From positions 80,568 through 144,567 of the forward strand of contig NZ_SGNY01000013.1 of assembly GCF_007002745.1 (NCBI RefSeq): a stretch of 64,000 nucleotides of DNA, in the 5' to 3' direction. The DNA is from Martinezella rhizogenes (GTDB taxonomy: Bacteria; Pseudomonadota; Alphaproteobacteria; Rhizobiales; Rhizobiaceae). This document shows, in pieces, positions 41,538-51,337 of this stretch. The notes beneath the pieces are model-generated. The model did not search any database, was not told the origin of the DNA, and saw only the letters and a list, made by a program, of their open reading frames with translations. Position 1 is the first letter of the stretch, and every line of letters starts with the position of its first letter. The translations under genes and the position numbers were made by a program.

Positions 41538-42143
41538 TCAAGCCGCGATCGAAGAGGGAAGATGGCGCAGGTGCACCGGCAGCTTTGCGGCGATTTCCTC
41601 GTCGGTCAGGTCTTCCAGCAGTTTGAGCGTGCTGCCTGCTTTCCCGCCGTAAAACATCACGGCCGGCTTGCCACGCGAAGCATATGGCCAGCGGTCGCCG
41701 GCATAGCCGCGATAGTCGTCGGCCGTGCTGCTCCAAATATGGTCCAGACGCTCGTCGCGGGTCATCGCGCGAACAGGCCTGGTTTCGCGCTCGATGATGG
41801 CAAGACGCATGCGCTCGACCGAGCCGGTATCGGAAAGATCGCAATAGCCGTGGAAGTGACGGATCGCGCTGTCGATGCGCAATGCGAAAAACACGCTCGT
41901 GACAGAGCCTGTCAGGAACTCGCGCATGGCGAACATGGAACCGCGGATCCACAGCGGCGGCAGGATTTCGAACATGTAGTCGTGCTCTGCTTCGCCGATT
42001 TCGAACCACTCTCCGGCATAGAGCGGGGTGGGATCGCCTTCGAAGCGGTTCGGACGCTGTGCGTGCCGATCGAACATGCGATACATCTGGCGGCGGTCAG
42101 AGATACCCTGGTAGACCTTGCGAATTGAGGGTGAGGCATTCAT
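41538..42143 (-). CDS. DUF1419 family protein (copy 1)
   Basis: A 201-residue protein with the DUF1419 pattern YAGEWFEIGEAEHDYMFEIL, PPLWIRGSMFAMREFLTGSV and FFALRI, then FHGYCDLSD and a C-terminal segment shared with copy 2 (RGYAGDRWP, LKLLEDLTDEEIA). DUF1419 is common on rhizobial plasmids, function unknown. The ATG at 42143 has CCGAAGGAGCC upstream. Confidence 0.82.
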   Translation of the reverse strand: MNASPSIRKVYQGISDRRQMYRMFDRHAQRPNRFEGDPTPLYAGEWFEIGEAEHDYMFEILPPLWIRGSMFAMREFLTGSVTSVFFALRIDSAIRHFHGYCDLSDTGSVERMRLAIIERETRPVRAMTRDERLDHIWSSTADDYRGYAGDRWPYASRGKPAVMFYGGKAGSTLKLLEDLTDEEIAAKLPVHLRHLPSSIAA

Positions 42144-42151
42144 CTTTGGCT

Positions 42152-42175
42152 CCTTCGGAGTTTTCTGGACCGAAG
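42152..42175 (-). promoter_or_regulatory. Hairpin overlapping the DUF1419 ribosome-site region
   Basis: CTTCGG/CCGAAG (42153-42158, 42170-42175) with an 11-nt loop. The Shine-Dalgarno AGGAG borders the stem, so folding could limit translation. Confidence 0.35.
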
Positions 42176-42269
42176 CGCTCCGTGATCCTCGCGATCTCTT
42201 CGTCTTCCTCAGTCCTTCATCACCCCTTCCGAGCCGCCGGCATCGTGTCCGGCCGGGTCAAGGGCCGGC

Positions 42270-43244
42270 TCAGGCCGGGCGAAGCTTACCTTGACGCGGC
42301 TGGCGCGAATGCGGCACGCCACCCCTCCCCTGCCCTCTGTCCTTCTTCTCCCTCTCTCTTTCCTGTAGAGCCTCATTCCAGTCATCCGCCGGGGGGCGCA
42401 ATCGTTGCCAAACGCAGCCCGCCTCTTCGGCGAGGGTACGAAGGCGGTCGGCGAATGTGTCACCTTGTACGTTGTTGTCGGTCGCGCCGACCAGGTGAAC
42501 GCCTGGAGAATTGGCAAGTGCGCGAAGTGCTGCATCGGTAGATGGAGACCAGCCCCCACCTGTGCTCAGATAGAGGGTACCATCACGAAGACCCTCGAAG
42601 GCAGCAAGGCTCATGGCATCGATAGCCGCTTCCGTGACACAGAGCCGGGAAGCCGCAGACCGGCCAAGGCGAAAGAGGACCTTTGTTCCCCCGGTCGAAA
42701 AACCCCTCCATTTCGGACCTCGTTCCTCCCAACCAGTCACGATGCCAAGATGGTTCGTGTGGGCGGCCCACATGCTCCCATAAGGTCCTTCACGAAGATG
42801 GTTCTCGGACAGGGCAGCATGGAGCGTGTGGGATGGTAGGAGCCTTATCGTCGAGAGATAGTGCCAGGTTTGCGAACCAGGCCATGGACGGCGTTGGCGG
42901 TTCCATCGTTCGGCAATTGCGATGTTTGGCCCTCGGACACGACCAGGCGTCTGCCTGGCGGTTACTTGCGGGGCATAGCCGATTAAACCGGCAACGCGAT
43001 CGCACGCTGCCGCGAAACCTCCTCCATACAAATGGGCGACGAGCGAAAATACGTCACCCTTGGCTTCAGAAAGCGGGTCGAACCATCCGTGACCCTCATG
43101 GATCATAATGATGATTTCACTGTCACGGCGATATTTGACCGCCCGCTGCGTGCTCTCCTTTAGATCGATTGCGAAGCCCGCTTTTTCCAACACCGCCGAG
43201 CATGGTACACGGCTGCGCAGCTGCTCGATTTCCTTCTTTTCCAT
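42270..43244 (-). CDS. DUF3991/TOPRIM-domain protein
   Basis: About 324 residues from the ATG at 43244. The DUF3991 region begins with EIEQLRSRVPCSAVLEKAGF, and the TOPRIM half contains CVTEAAIDAMSLAAFEGL (TOPRIM Glu), LYLSTGGGW and HLVGATDNNVQGDTFADRL (DxD-like). These plasmid proteins are primase-related and are thought to aid second-strand synthesis after transfer. It is the first gene of the minus-strand row. The gap 42144-42269 belongs to its 3' flank. Confidence 0.82.
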   Translation of the reverse strand: MEKKEIEQLRSRVPCSAVLEKAGFAIDLKESTQRAVKYRRDSEIIIMIHEGHGWFDPLSEAKGDVFSLVAHLYGGGFAAACDRVAGLIGYAPQVTARQTPGRVRGPNIAIAERWNRQRRPWPGSQTWHYLSTIRLLPSHTLHAALSENHLREGPYGSMWAAHTNHLGIVTGWEERGPKWRGFSTGGTKVLFRLGRSAASRLCVTEAAIDAMSLAAFEGLRDGTLYLSTGGGWSPSTDAALRALANSPGVHLVGATDNNVQGDTFADRLRTLAEEAGCVWQRLRPPADDWNEALQEREREKKDRGQGRGGVPHSRQPRQGKLRPA

Positions 43245-43962
43245 TGTTTTTTCGGCCTTCTTAGCCGCCCCTTTTCTACTCGGTTTGCTTTCCCGCACAT
43301 TTCGCGGGCCCCATCCGACAGCCGCGAAGAGCATGCGGAGGCAAGGGCGCGGCGGGGGGTGCCTGAAGTCGGGAGCTACAAGCGCCGCCTGCCCCGCCGC
43401 GGCGAAGCTTCCCTTGCCGCCGCCGGCTCGCAAGCGGAACCCGAAGGGCTGGCGGCTTCCGGCAGCATCGGGATAAATTAGATCAAGCTGCTGTTCGCGA
43501 GCGCCATATCATGGACGAGCGGGAGCCTCGATCGGAACCACCGAAAACGTTACTATGACGGAACCTCTCCAGCCCTTCGGCGGGCAGCAACATTAAATGC
43601 CTCGTGCCGCCGGCTCCCACGCCTTTTTGCTGGTATGCCCGCATTCGCAATGCTGAGGTGACTCCGGGATCGAGGATAAGCGAAGAAATTTCAGGACAAA
43701 TTCAACAGGATCCCATATCCTGCAGAGCGAAGCGGTACGCGCCGCTTTGGGGCGTCGAAACCCCTCATACCCGGTTGGTGCCACCCGTAAGGCACCAGAC
43801 TCCTTGACCTTTGCGGTCGGGGGACCTGTGGCGTATGCAATAGGTTCTCCGGGACTAAAGGCCATGGGGCCGTGGTATGCGGTTTCGAATCCCCCGATCA
43901 CCAGGGGTCAATGAGCGTTGGACGGCGGGGGCGCACCGCCGAGATTGCTTCAGGAGAAACCG
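43245..43962. other. Gene-free interval before the short plus-strand gene pair
   Basis: No reading frame here has a ribosome site and family likeness. It contains a 6-bp hairpin GGTGCC/GGCACC near 43778-43797 and a short T-loop-like sequence that is not a tRNA. Minor -10-type sequences cannot be assigned. Confidence 0.4.
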
Positions 43963-44268
43963 TTGGCACAGGACATTGTATTCACCTTTTACACCTATTC
44001 GAATGCCGGTGTTCACGCTGATGAGCGTTGGAAGCCGACTGGCATTCCTGATGTTTTCTTTGACAGCCATGAAAAAGCGCAACGCGCTGTGAAAGAGATG
44101 CGCGCCGATATATTAGCCGATCCTGAGATGGAGTGGCCGGTTATGAACATAGAAAAGGTCATAACAGTTCCAATCAGCCCAGCTAGTATTCTGACGCTAT
44201 TGAACCACGGCTTGGGGTCATTTGTTCAACAATATGAGGTAGTTGAGAGCATTGGGCCGTCACGATGA
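43963..44268 (+). CDS. Unknown 101-residue protein
   Basis: Starts at a TTG at 43963 with AGGAGAAACC upstream; the longer frame has no ribosome site. Sequence begins LAQDIVFTFYTYSNAG (Met at position 1) and continues with VFFDSHEKAQRAVKEMRADI and MNIEKVITVPISPASILTLL. Compact soluble protein, not recognised. The next small frame overlaps its stop by 4 bp. Confidence 0.6.
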   Translation: MAQDIVFTFYTYSNAGVHADERWKPTGIPDVFFDSHEKAQRAVKEMRADILADPEMEWPVMNIEKVITVPISPASILTLLNHGLGSFVQQYEVVESIGPSR

Positions 44269-44459
44269 GGTGGGGGACTTTGGCCAAACGCGATCAACTG
44301 GTTTTGCCCGTAGCTGTAGACGGAATAGAATTCGCAGGGTTGGTGATTAGCGAGGGATTGACGGAACAATCGGACTCGGACCGCAGTTGCGCGGAGATAT
44401 TCAGTCGTCCAGTGACAGCACGTCTCGCCTTCACATATGGACCGGCACGATCTGGCTAA
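44265..44459 (+). CDS. Unknown 64-residue protein, coupled to the previous gene
   Basis: The ATG overlaps the preceding stop (ATGA), which is its main support. It reads LVLPVAVDGIEFAGLVISEG then EIFSRPVTARLAFTYGP. No family recognised; it may be the beginning of a truncated protein. Confidence 0.35.
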   Translation: MRWGTLAKRDQLVLPVAVDGIEFAGLVISEGLTEQSDSDRSCAEIFSRPVTARLAFTYGPARSG

Positions 44460-47400
44460 TATGCCGAACCGATTTTGCTGGGCTTTAGTGGCATCCTGCA
44501 AGTGGCTGATTCAGCGGTTACAATCGGTTGGTCTCGCCAGATCGTGTTGGTCCGAATATACAATTGGCTTACTTCTGGGCTGACGCGTGTCGTAAGCTCT
44601 TCGAGATCACGCGTCGCGGTTCGTCCCCGAATGCAGCAAACGGTGTAAAAAAGGGATTGGAGAACTCTATAAGATCAAGGCTGAATTTCGTTGCCTCAAT
44701 CCAGAAGCACGGCTCTTTGTTAGTCAGGCGCGATCGAAGCCGCTGATCATCGACATGTAAACATGGCTTCGCATCAACGCGCACGCGTGTGCGCAAAAGC
44801 GCCATTGGGCGAAGCGCTCAAACTTCCTACATCAATGCAACCTCGCTATGGCTATCGAGATTGTGGTCAAATTTGTTCACCGAGAGCAGGATGGTTGGCC
44901 GCAGGTATTGTGTTACGCGCCTCAGTCTCTGTCGCAGGTAGACGAAGGTACGATTTTGCCGAGCTGAGAGGAATTGGGCCGGCTGCCACGAGCCGGTCCC
45001 CGTCACGGAGTTTAACGATCCTTCGCAAGAGAGGATCCGCGCTCTCTCAAGTCATGCCCATAAGTGAAGCCGGAACCTGAATACAGTCCGCAGGCATCCC
45101 GACTGTCACCGTTCCCTTGACGGTCAATTTCATATCGGTCAGACGGGGGCAGCGTTAGTCGATTGTTCCCGCCTCCCCTCCCCTGTTTTTTCAAGTCACC
45201 GCGGCAGCCGTTTAGTTATCCAGATTGGTGTTTTCGGTGGGATGGAGGTTAATGGTCCCCGCAGGCTCGGTGAAAATACCGACCACACCAGGCAGCTGTA
45301 GAAACCGGATGCCGATATCTCAAGCCGCAGCACCCCTCACTATGACGCTCAAGAAAGGTTGCTCATCCAAAGGCGATTTCTTTCATATGGTGTGGCACGA
45401 CCGACGTGGTGGAGCGTCAACGCACAGTCTGTTCGTTATTTGTTCTAGTCCGGCGAGCAAGAAAAAGACATCGGCTCTCGGAAGAGAGCAAATTGGACAT
45501 CGGTCGCCTGACGGTTTTCGAACCGCCGCCCTCCGGCGCGATAGCCGGTAGCATGAACGATATTTCAATCCCAACCTACGGCGCAAATCGGCATTTTCTG
45601 CGCGAAGCTTTTCGGCGAGGAGCTTTCGTAGCCGACGGTTCTCCTCATCCAGTTGGATGAACTCGCCATACTCGGCGACTTGGAGTGTTGCGAACCGCGG
45701 AGCGGCGGCTAACGCCTTTTTCCATAGATAGTAAGTCTGGTCACCCTGCGTTTTCCACCGCTGACCTGAGAGTACTTCCACCAGCAACCTGCTCATCGAT
45801 GTCACGAACAAGCTCTCGTTTTTCCAGCCCCGTAAGACCACGGTTGCTAAATCTTACCAATTTCTCCCCATGATCACCTCTTGACCTGGAAAGTGGCTTC
45901 GGTGCGCGATCGTCGACCTCAATCGCTGAAGCGCCGATAGGGTTCTGGACATCTTCACCAGACATTGATCATCCTCTATTGCCATTCGATCTTTTCTGCG
46001 AGCTCTGACCGCTAGTCACCTCACCCGATAGACTCCACAATCGTTAAGCGGGGAAGGACAGGGCAAGACAGTTTTGCGGGCACAAATTTGATTTGGCATA
46101 CGCTAGGCTCAATCGCAACGTTGAGCTCTTTGATCGAGACGTAGGAACGAACTTCCCTTGAGGCTAGGCGCCTTGCTCAAGAGGCTCGTCGCAGTGTCCA
46201 GAATTATGAGGGCCGGCAAGTAGGACTAAAGCGTACGGGGAAGGGTCAGCAAGGACATCGATTCGAAGATAAAAGCTACAATAAACTGAGCGTTTTGGAA
46301 AATCGTTTGTTTTCAGAGAATTAGTGCATGTGGGAGCTCCCACAGCGGATTGCGCACTCAGCCACAATCAAAACTTCGCTCTGATCAGCAGTCCCTTCTC
46401 CGTTTAATCAGTTTGAGGTCCACGGCGTCAATCGACTCTGCTCGTACCGCACCAGCCATGCGCCTTGTCACGTTTCGTTTGGCCGTCTTTTTATGCCCCA
46501 CCTTCTTGTGTGTGGTTTACAAGGCTAAAGCTGCCCAGCGCCGGAAACTTGTTGCAAAAGCTGGTGCAACATACGGCTCCGCAACAACGGCTACGATGAA
46601 AATTCACAACAATGTTCGTCTCCGCCCATCCAAGACGAGATGCCACTATCGATTGTTCGACGCCCTTTACGAGGATCTCGAGCGGCACGGATCTAGAATA
46701 GTGTCCACGTAGATGATGTCGCGTCTGGTCTAGCGATCGAGGACTGCAGAGCGTGCAGACCAATCCGGCGCGATTGAAGGTCATTAGCGTCCGCTGAACT
46801 TAGCAAACACTACGAACAGCACATCCCGAAGACGGGAATCCACGTCGAGACCTAAAATCTCGCCCGGTTCGACGCAATCGTACGCAGCATCACCGGCGAT
46901 CCCTAAAGGGCAAGTGGCAGTGTGTCGCATGGGAGTTTCTGTACAACGCGATTGTCCACCCTCACGCATCGAGTTCAGAGGCATTATCGCCGGTCGCTGA
47001 GAAAGCGCCCTCGCTCTCCTTACGTCTCCACCGACAAATATACCGGCGATGGAGTTGCTGTCGCGGGGGGCCATGGCCAAGAACGCCCCATGTTACCGAT
47101 CGATGGCCGTTTCCCAAGCGCCTCAAGACTAGCCTCAAGCTTGTCCATTGAAGCTCCGAAAACCGTGGCTAGGTAGAGCGGTTCGTCCAAAGCGCACGCT
47201 CTCGCATAAACCACTCTGCGGTTCCGCGGCAAAGTTGCCCTTCTACGAGGGTTGTTGTCTCGGATGCTCCGCTCCTATCTCCTCGTACAAGAGCGTGTTT
47301 GCAGCACACAAATTCCACTTCGGGGAAAATCCTCCGTTCCACCGATCCAGGCGCCCTGCCCTGCTCCGAGCCAGAGATAAAAAGCCGTCCAGTCGAATTG

Positions 47401-47613
47401 TACCGAAAATGTTGCAGCATTGACCGCCGACCTAGCAGTCGGACGAGTATCCCTCAGCGCCTATCAAGCCGTCGTTGCCGACGCCTTTAGTCGCGGAATT
47501 ATCTTTTGGGGATCATATGAGGGAAACCGTTGGCGCCCCCGTTTAGGGATGGCCCGCCCCTCCCGCCAACACCTGTGTAGGATGTCGGTGTTCAAGAAGG
47601 GAAGAAACGGACC
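44460..47613. other. Poorly coding region with transposase debris
   Basis: About 3.1 kb with only short, unrelated reading frames and no credible gene apart from transposase scraps near 45600-45850. Base composition is less GC-rich than the leading region. It behaves like a graveyard of insertion sequences between the leading region and repABC. Confidence 0.5.
45383..45841 (-). pseudogene. Transposase remnant (IS3 OrfA- and IS66-like scraps)
   Basis: The frame carries QTYYLWKKALAA and LDEENRRLRKLLAEKLRAEN, resembling the OrfA coiled-coil of IS3 elements, followed by ENADLRRRLGLK, like the start of an IS66 transposase; the remainder is unlike any transposase. No terminal repeats were seen. 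Interpretation as debris is moderate. Confidence 0.4.
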
Positions 47614-48620
47614 ATGAGCATAATGGCCCTCGGTATCGATCTGGGCAAGAACAGCTGCAGTGTCGTTCACCTCGACAAGGCTGGAGCGGTAGTTGTGCGA
47701 AGGCGGATGCGGCGTAATGGTGTTATCGCGTTTGCTTCGAAACTCGAGCCCTGCACGATGGCTATGGAAGCTTGCTGCGGCGCTCATCATATGGGCCGAT
47801 TGCTGTCGGCGCAGCCCCATCAGGTCCGTCTGATGTCGCCGGAACATGTGCGACCTTAAGTCAAGCTCAGAAGAATGATGACGGCGATGCCGAGGCAATC
47901 GCCGAAGCTGCGACGCGGCCCAGCATCGCTTCGTCGAACTCAAAAGCGAGGAGCAACTCGACGTTCAGACGCTACACCGAGTGCGCGGCCGCCTGGTTGG
48001 CGAACGCACCTCTTTGACCAATTAGATTCGGAGCCTTTGTAACGTGGGTACATCGTAGCGCTGGGCCGTGCCCGTCTGCGCCATTTACTCGGTGACTTTC
48101 TGGATTCCGGCGGGAGTGAATTGAGCCTGCGCATGGCGTTCCTTCTGGGAGACATGCGCGCACGCTGGACGAACTGGACCGCCGCATCGCTTCCTTTGAC
48201 GCTGAGTTTGCGGATATGGCCCAAACCGACGAGCGGTCTCGGCGCCTGACAGGCATTCCCGGCATGGGAGCGCTGAACGCGACTGCGCTGGTCGCTGCGG
48301 TCGGTAACGCGGCGACGTTCGAGAAGGGGGGCGACCTCGCCGCATGGCTGGGGCTTGTGCCGCGCCAAGCCACTACTGGCGGTAAGGCGAAACTGATGGA
48401 AAGCAGATATCTGCGCAAGATGCTGATCGAAGAGGCACGATCCGCCATGCCCTCGTTGGCAAAAAGCAACACGGCAATCGGGTTGTGGCTGCGAGGCTTC
48501 TTGCCCGCAGCCATTCCAATGTCGCGGTCGTCGCACTGGCGGCGAAGATGGCACGAACCGTCTGGGCGTTGCTGCTCCACGGGCGAAGCTATAGGCCCAC
48601 GCCAGCAATGGCGGCCTGAG
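47614..48620 (+). pseudogene. Decayed IS110-family transposase
   Basis: The start (ALGIDLGKNSCSVVHLDKAG) has GGGAAGAAACGG upstream and matches the IS110-family DEDD domain; after RLMSPEHVRP a stop and several frameshifts occur. Matching fragments continue in other frames (KNDDGDAEAIAEAATRP, LGDFLDSGG) and end with RRLTGIPGMGALNATALVAA and WLGLVPRQATTGGKAKL near 48400, the transposase-20 domain. A short internal deletion precedes SRYLRKML. Not functional. Nothing further is seen to 48988. Confidence 0.8.
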
Positions 48621-48988
48621 ACACATAGAAACGCGCGTCAGGCAAAGACTCCGCCGGGTGTAATGAGCTGCGAGTGCTGAAAGGAAGGTGGCCTGACGGT
48701 CGATCGGTGTCCCGAAAGCCTCCGGCGCAAAATGGCCCACGAGGCCGGCCCCTTTATGAGGATCGGGACGCGCGGATCTCCATCTTGGCAGCGGCCAAAG
48801 CGCCGACATGCCGGATACGTTTGTGCAGACTGTCCAATCTATCTCCAATTAGTACTTGCAACGGGGCAGGCCATACGTTTCAGCTGGCTTAGACCTGCCA
48901 ACTTCGCAGTCACCGACAGGGTTCGTCCTGCGCACAATCTCCAAGTCAAAACGTCGCCAAAAGTAACTAAGAGCAGCCATCGTTTTGA

Positions 48989-50203
48989 TTATCCGGCGAT
49001 GCGCCGCTCCTTCGCGCCAACATTGAGGAGCGCCATGACCATGGGTCCGATTGAAAACTCTCCGCGCTCGGTCCTCCGCGTCAGATCTCTGAGATAGCCG
49101 CCCGGAGAATTGATCATATTTGCCTTCTCGAGGATGCAGGCCACAGCCACCGCAGCGTTCTCGGGCCCCATGACCTCGCACGCATCCTGATATGCGGAAG
49201 CGCTGATGCCAAGCATCGATCGCACGACAACGGCGGCGGACATCAAATCTCGCCAACTCGCGATTTCACCGTTTTTGCCGTAATCGGCGATCTGAGGGCA
49301 CGCCTTCATCACCATCCCAAGGGGGAACACTTTCAGCGGCTCACTCCGTCGTTCGCTATTCATGCTCGGTTTCGCCCCCAGCTCTTTTTCTGAGCGTGGT
49401 TCAAGTTCATTAAAGTAATCTGGTTTTGAATTCTGTATGTGCTGCTCGATATGGGCATCATTGCTGCTAGCATCTGTGACTTTATCGTGCATTTCCAGCA
49501 AGTTGAGGACTTCTTCCTTCAGCATCTCCATTTCCTCAAGAATGGAGGCTGCGTCACGAAGGTCAGGCTTACGTGGAATGCGGGCTACGAGCCTCACAAA
49601 CATTTCCTCGATGGCATTCCAATCTCCATCAGCAGCTTCATCGATAGCGGCTGAAATAAGCTTCCTGACGTCGCGCCGGCAAATGGTCAGCGCCTCCTTG
49701 ACCTTTTTAAGGGCCATTCGGTCAGCCATAATTTGCTGGGCCATCGTCGCGAGTTCTTCAGCGCGAGCGAGCAGGGGGGACAGGTCGAAGCCGAAGGCGT
49801 AGTCAACTTCACCCAAGTTGGATTTCTTCGCGTAACGCTTGCCGTTCGCACTGTCCCTCCGGACAATCAGGCCCGCATCCACAAGAATGGCAATATGCCG
49901 CCGAAGCGTGGAACCAGGCATACTGTGGGCTCGCAGCGATAGCTGAACATTTGACGGGAATACGATAAGTTGCCCATCCTGGCGCAGCTCGTTTTCGGGG
50001 TAGAAGCTCAGGAGGGCATCCAATACCGCGAGGCTGTTAGACTGGATGCCCAACAACTCAAAAGCCAGCGAGGTGTCTCGGAAGACTTTCCACTTGTCTA
50101 CGCTCTTGCCCGCCTTAATTTCGTCAACAGCTTGTTGTCGCCGGAGGAGGGCGAGCGAAATCGGCCGCCGTCCAAACGGCGTTGTAACATTTCCAGTGTG
50201 CAT
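48989..50203 (-). CDS. repC: Replication initiator RepC
   Basis: About 404 residues from the ATG at 50203 (MHTGNVTTPFGRRPISLALL), the usual RepC start; a longer frame to 50245 is not needed. The winged-helix N-domain (LDALLSFYPENELRQDGQLI, MPGSTLRRHIAILVDAGLIV) and the C-domain (ASWRDLMSAAVVVRSMLGIS, AVAVACILEKANMINSPGGYL) are intact. RepC initiates replication from an origin inside its own gene. It is third in the repABC operon. Confidence 0.96.
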   Translation of the reverse strand: MHTGNVTTPFGRRPISLALLRRQQAVDEIKAGKSVDKWKVFRDTSLAFELLGIQSNSLAVLDALLSFYPENELRQDGQLIVFPSNVQLSLRAHSMPGSTLRRHIAILVDAGLIVRRDSANGKRYAKKSNLGEVDYAFGFDLSPLLARAEELATMAQQIMADRMALKKVKEALTICRRDVRKLISAAIDEAADGDWNAIEEMFVRLVARIPRKPDLRDAASILEEMEMLKEEVLNLLEMHDKVTDASSNDAHIEQHIQNSKPDYFNELEPRSEKELGAKPSMNSERRSEPLKVFPLGMVMKACPQIADYGKNGEIASWRDLMSAAVVVRSMLGISASAYQDACEVMGPENAAVAVACILEKANMINSPGGYLRDLTRRTERGEFSIGPMVMALLNVGAKERRIAG

Positions 50204-50297
50204 CGTTCTGTACCTGTCAGCAGGCAAAAGAAATTTGTTCGCCAAAATGGCGCCGAAAACTCTTGACGATGATTCTCGAAAATGCGATTCTGAGCTT

Positions 50298-50352
50298 GCT
50301 AACGAACAGAATAGGGCTTTCGAGACGGCGACGTTTTGAGGGCTCTTTTCTT
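50298..50352 (+). ncRNA. Counter-transcribed RNA (ctRNA) between repB and repC
   Basis: On the plus strand a -35 TTGACG (50263-50268) is followed at about 17 bp by GATTCT, then a short RNA ending in a 14-bp stem (50313-50326 with 50333-50346) and TTTCTTTT. Nearly half the stem pairs are G-U, so the stem forms much better in this strand's RNA than in the repABC message. Position and length match the ctRNA (incompatibility factor) of repABC plasmids, which represses repC. The start is estimated. Confidence 0.7.
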
Positions 50353-50359
50353 TTGCGGG

Positions 50360-51337
50360 TTAAGCTTCCTTCTGTTTTTCCTTGCTGGCCTGATGCTCCT
50401 CATAGAGCGAGGCCAATCTTTCGAGCACGAAGGTCGCGAAGTCTGGCGTGGCCTTCTTGTCGATTGTTATTTCAAGTTTGGTCCTGCTGTTCCTTAGTTG
50501 CGCCAAGCGTCCGCCACTTGAGGTCGACAGCACGACCGGAGCTCCGCGCTCAGGACGAGCAGGTTTCAGATAATTGATAACCTTTTTGAACCGCTCCTCT
50601 GATGGAAGACCGCTGAGGGATCGAGCCAGATCGAGAACTTTTACCGGTTCGGGAAACTTCTCAACAAGCTCCGCCAGCTGCTGCCAACTGCCCCGGCCGA
50701 TTCCGGGCGCCGGGCCAATGGCGTCGACTAATTCGGGTGGGAGAGCATCCACAAGGGCCATCATGCGGGAGATGTCTGCTCGATCGATTGACATCGACGC
50801 GACGATAATTTCTCGGCTAAACCGGTCCTTTAGATTGGCCGCGAACCGCGCTTTCTCAATATAGGTAAGATCCGCACGTTCGTTGTTTTCTTGTCCTTGT
50901 GCAATCACCAACTGTTCGTCGGTGAGCTCTCGTACAATAGCTTTCGCCTTAATGCCGAGCTCTTTGAGCGCGCGTAGGCGTCGATGACCGAAAGCAACCT
51001 GATACTTGTCTGGAAACTCCGGATGCAAACGGACGAGGATAGGGACCTGCTGGCCTTGTTCAGCGATCGAGGTCTTCAAACCTTCTATGTCACCGTCCAT
51101 GCGGTCTCGAACAAACGAAGGTTCGATAATGCCGGCGTCGATCTCGATCACCGCCTGGCCTTCCATCAAACTCTTTTCGATCTCATCAGCTCGGCGGCTG
51201 CGGTCGTTCAGATCCCCAACTGACCGCTTGATAGCTGACATGGGTTTCGTAGACCCCTGTAGCGGCCTCGCATGCGGCGGTGGTGCCGGCGTTACAACAG
51301 GTGTCGGCAGGTCGGAGAATAGATTTTTTCGGCTCAT
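50360..51337 (-). CDS. repB: Partition protein RepB (ParB-like)
   Basis: A 325-residue RepB with RRADEIEKSLMEGQ, the ParB boxes DGDIEGLKTSIAEQGQQVPI and VAFGHRRLRALKELGI, and a helix-turn-helix around SREIIVASMSIDRADISRMM. It binds centromere-like parS sites and RepA. The start overlaps the repA stop by 4 bp. I did not find a convincing parS site by eye. Confidence 0.95.
   Translation of the reverse strand: MSRKNLFSDLPTPVVTPAPPPHARPLQGSTKPMSAIKRSVGDLNDRSRRADEIEKSLMEGQAVIEIDAGIIEPSFVRDRMDGDIEGLKTSIAEQGQQVPILVRLHPEFPDKYQVAFGHRRLRALKELGIKAKAIVRELTDEQLVIAQGQENNERADLTYIEKARFAANLKDRFSREIIVASMSIDRADISRMMALVDALPPELVDAIGPAPGIGRGSWQQLAELVEKFPEPVKVLDLARSLSGLPSEERFKKVINYLKPARPERGAPVVLSTSSGGRLAQLRNSRTKLEITIDKKATPDFATFVLERLASLYEEHQASKEKQKEA

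Noticed and set aside
43593..43901. 102-residue minus-strand frame between the DUF3991 gene and the small gene pair
   Set aside because: No ribosome site and no family likeness.
43885..43912. GTTTCGAATCC-like sequence ending in CCA, resembling a tRNA T-arm
   Set aside because: The T-stem does not pair and no matching 5' acceptor strand exists about 75 bases upstream.
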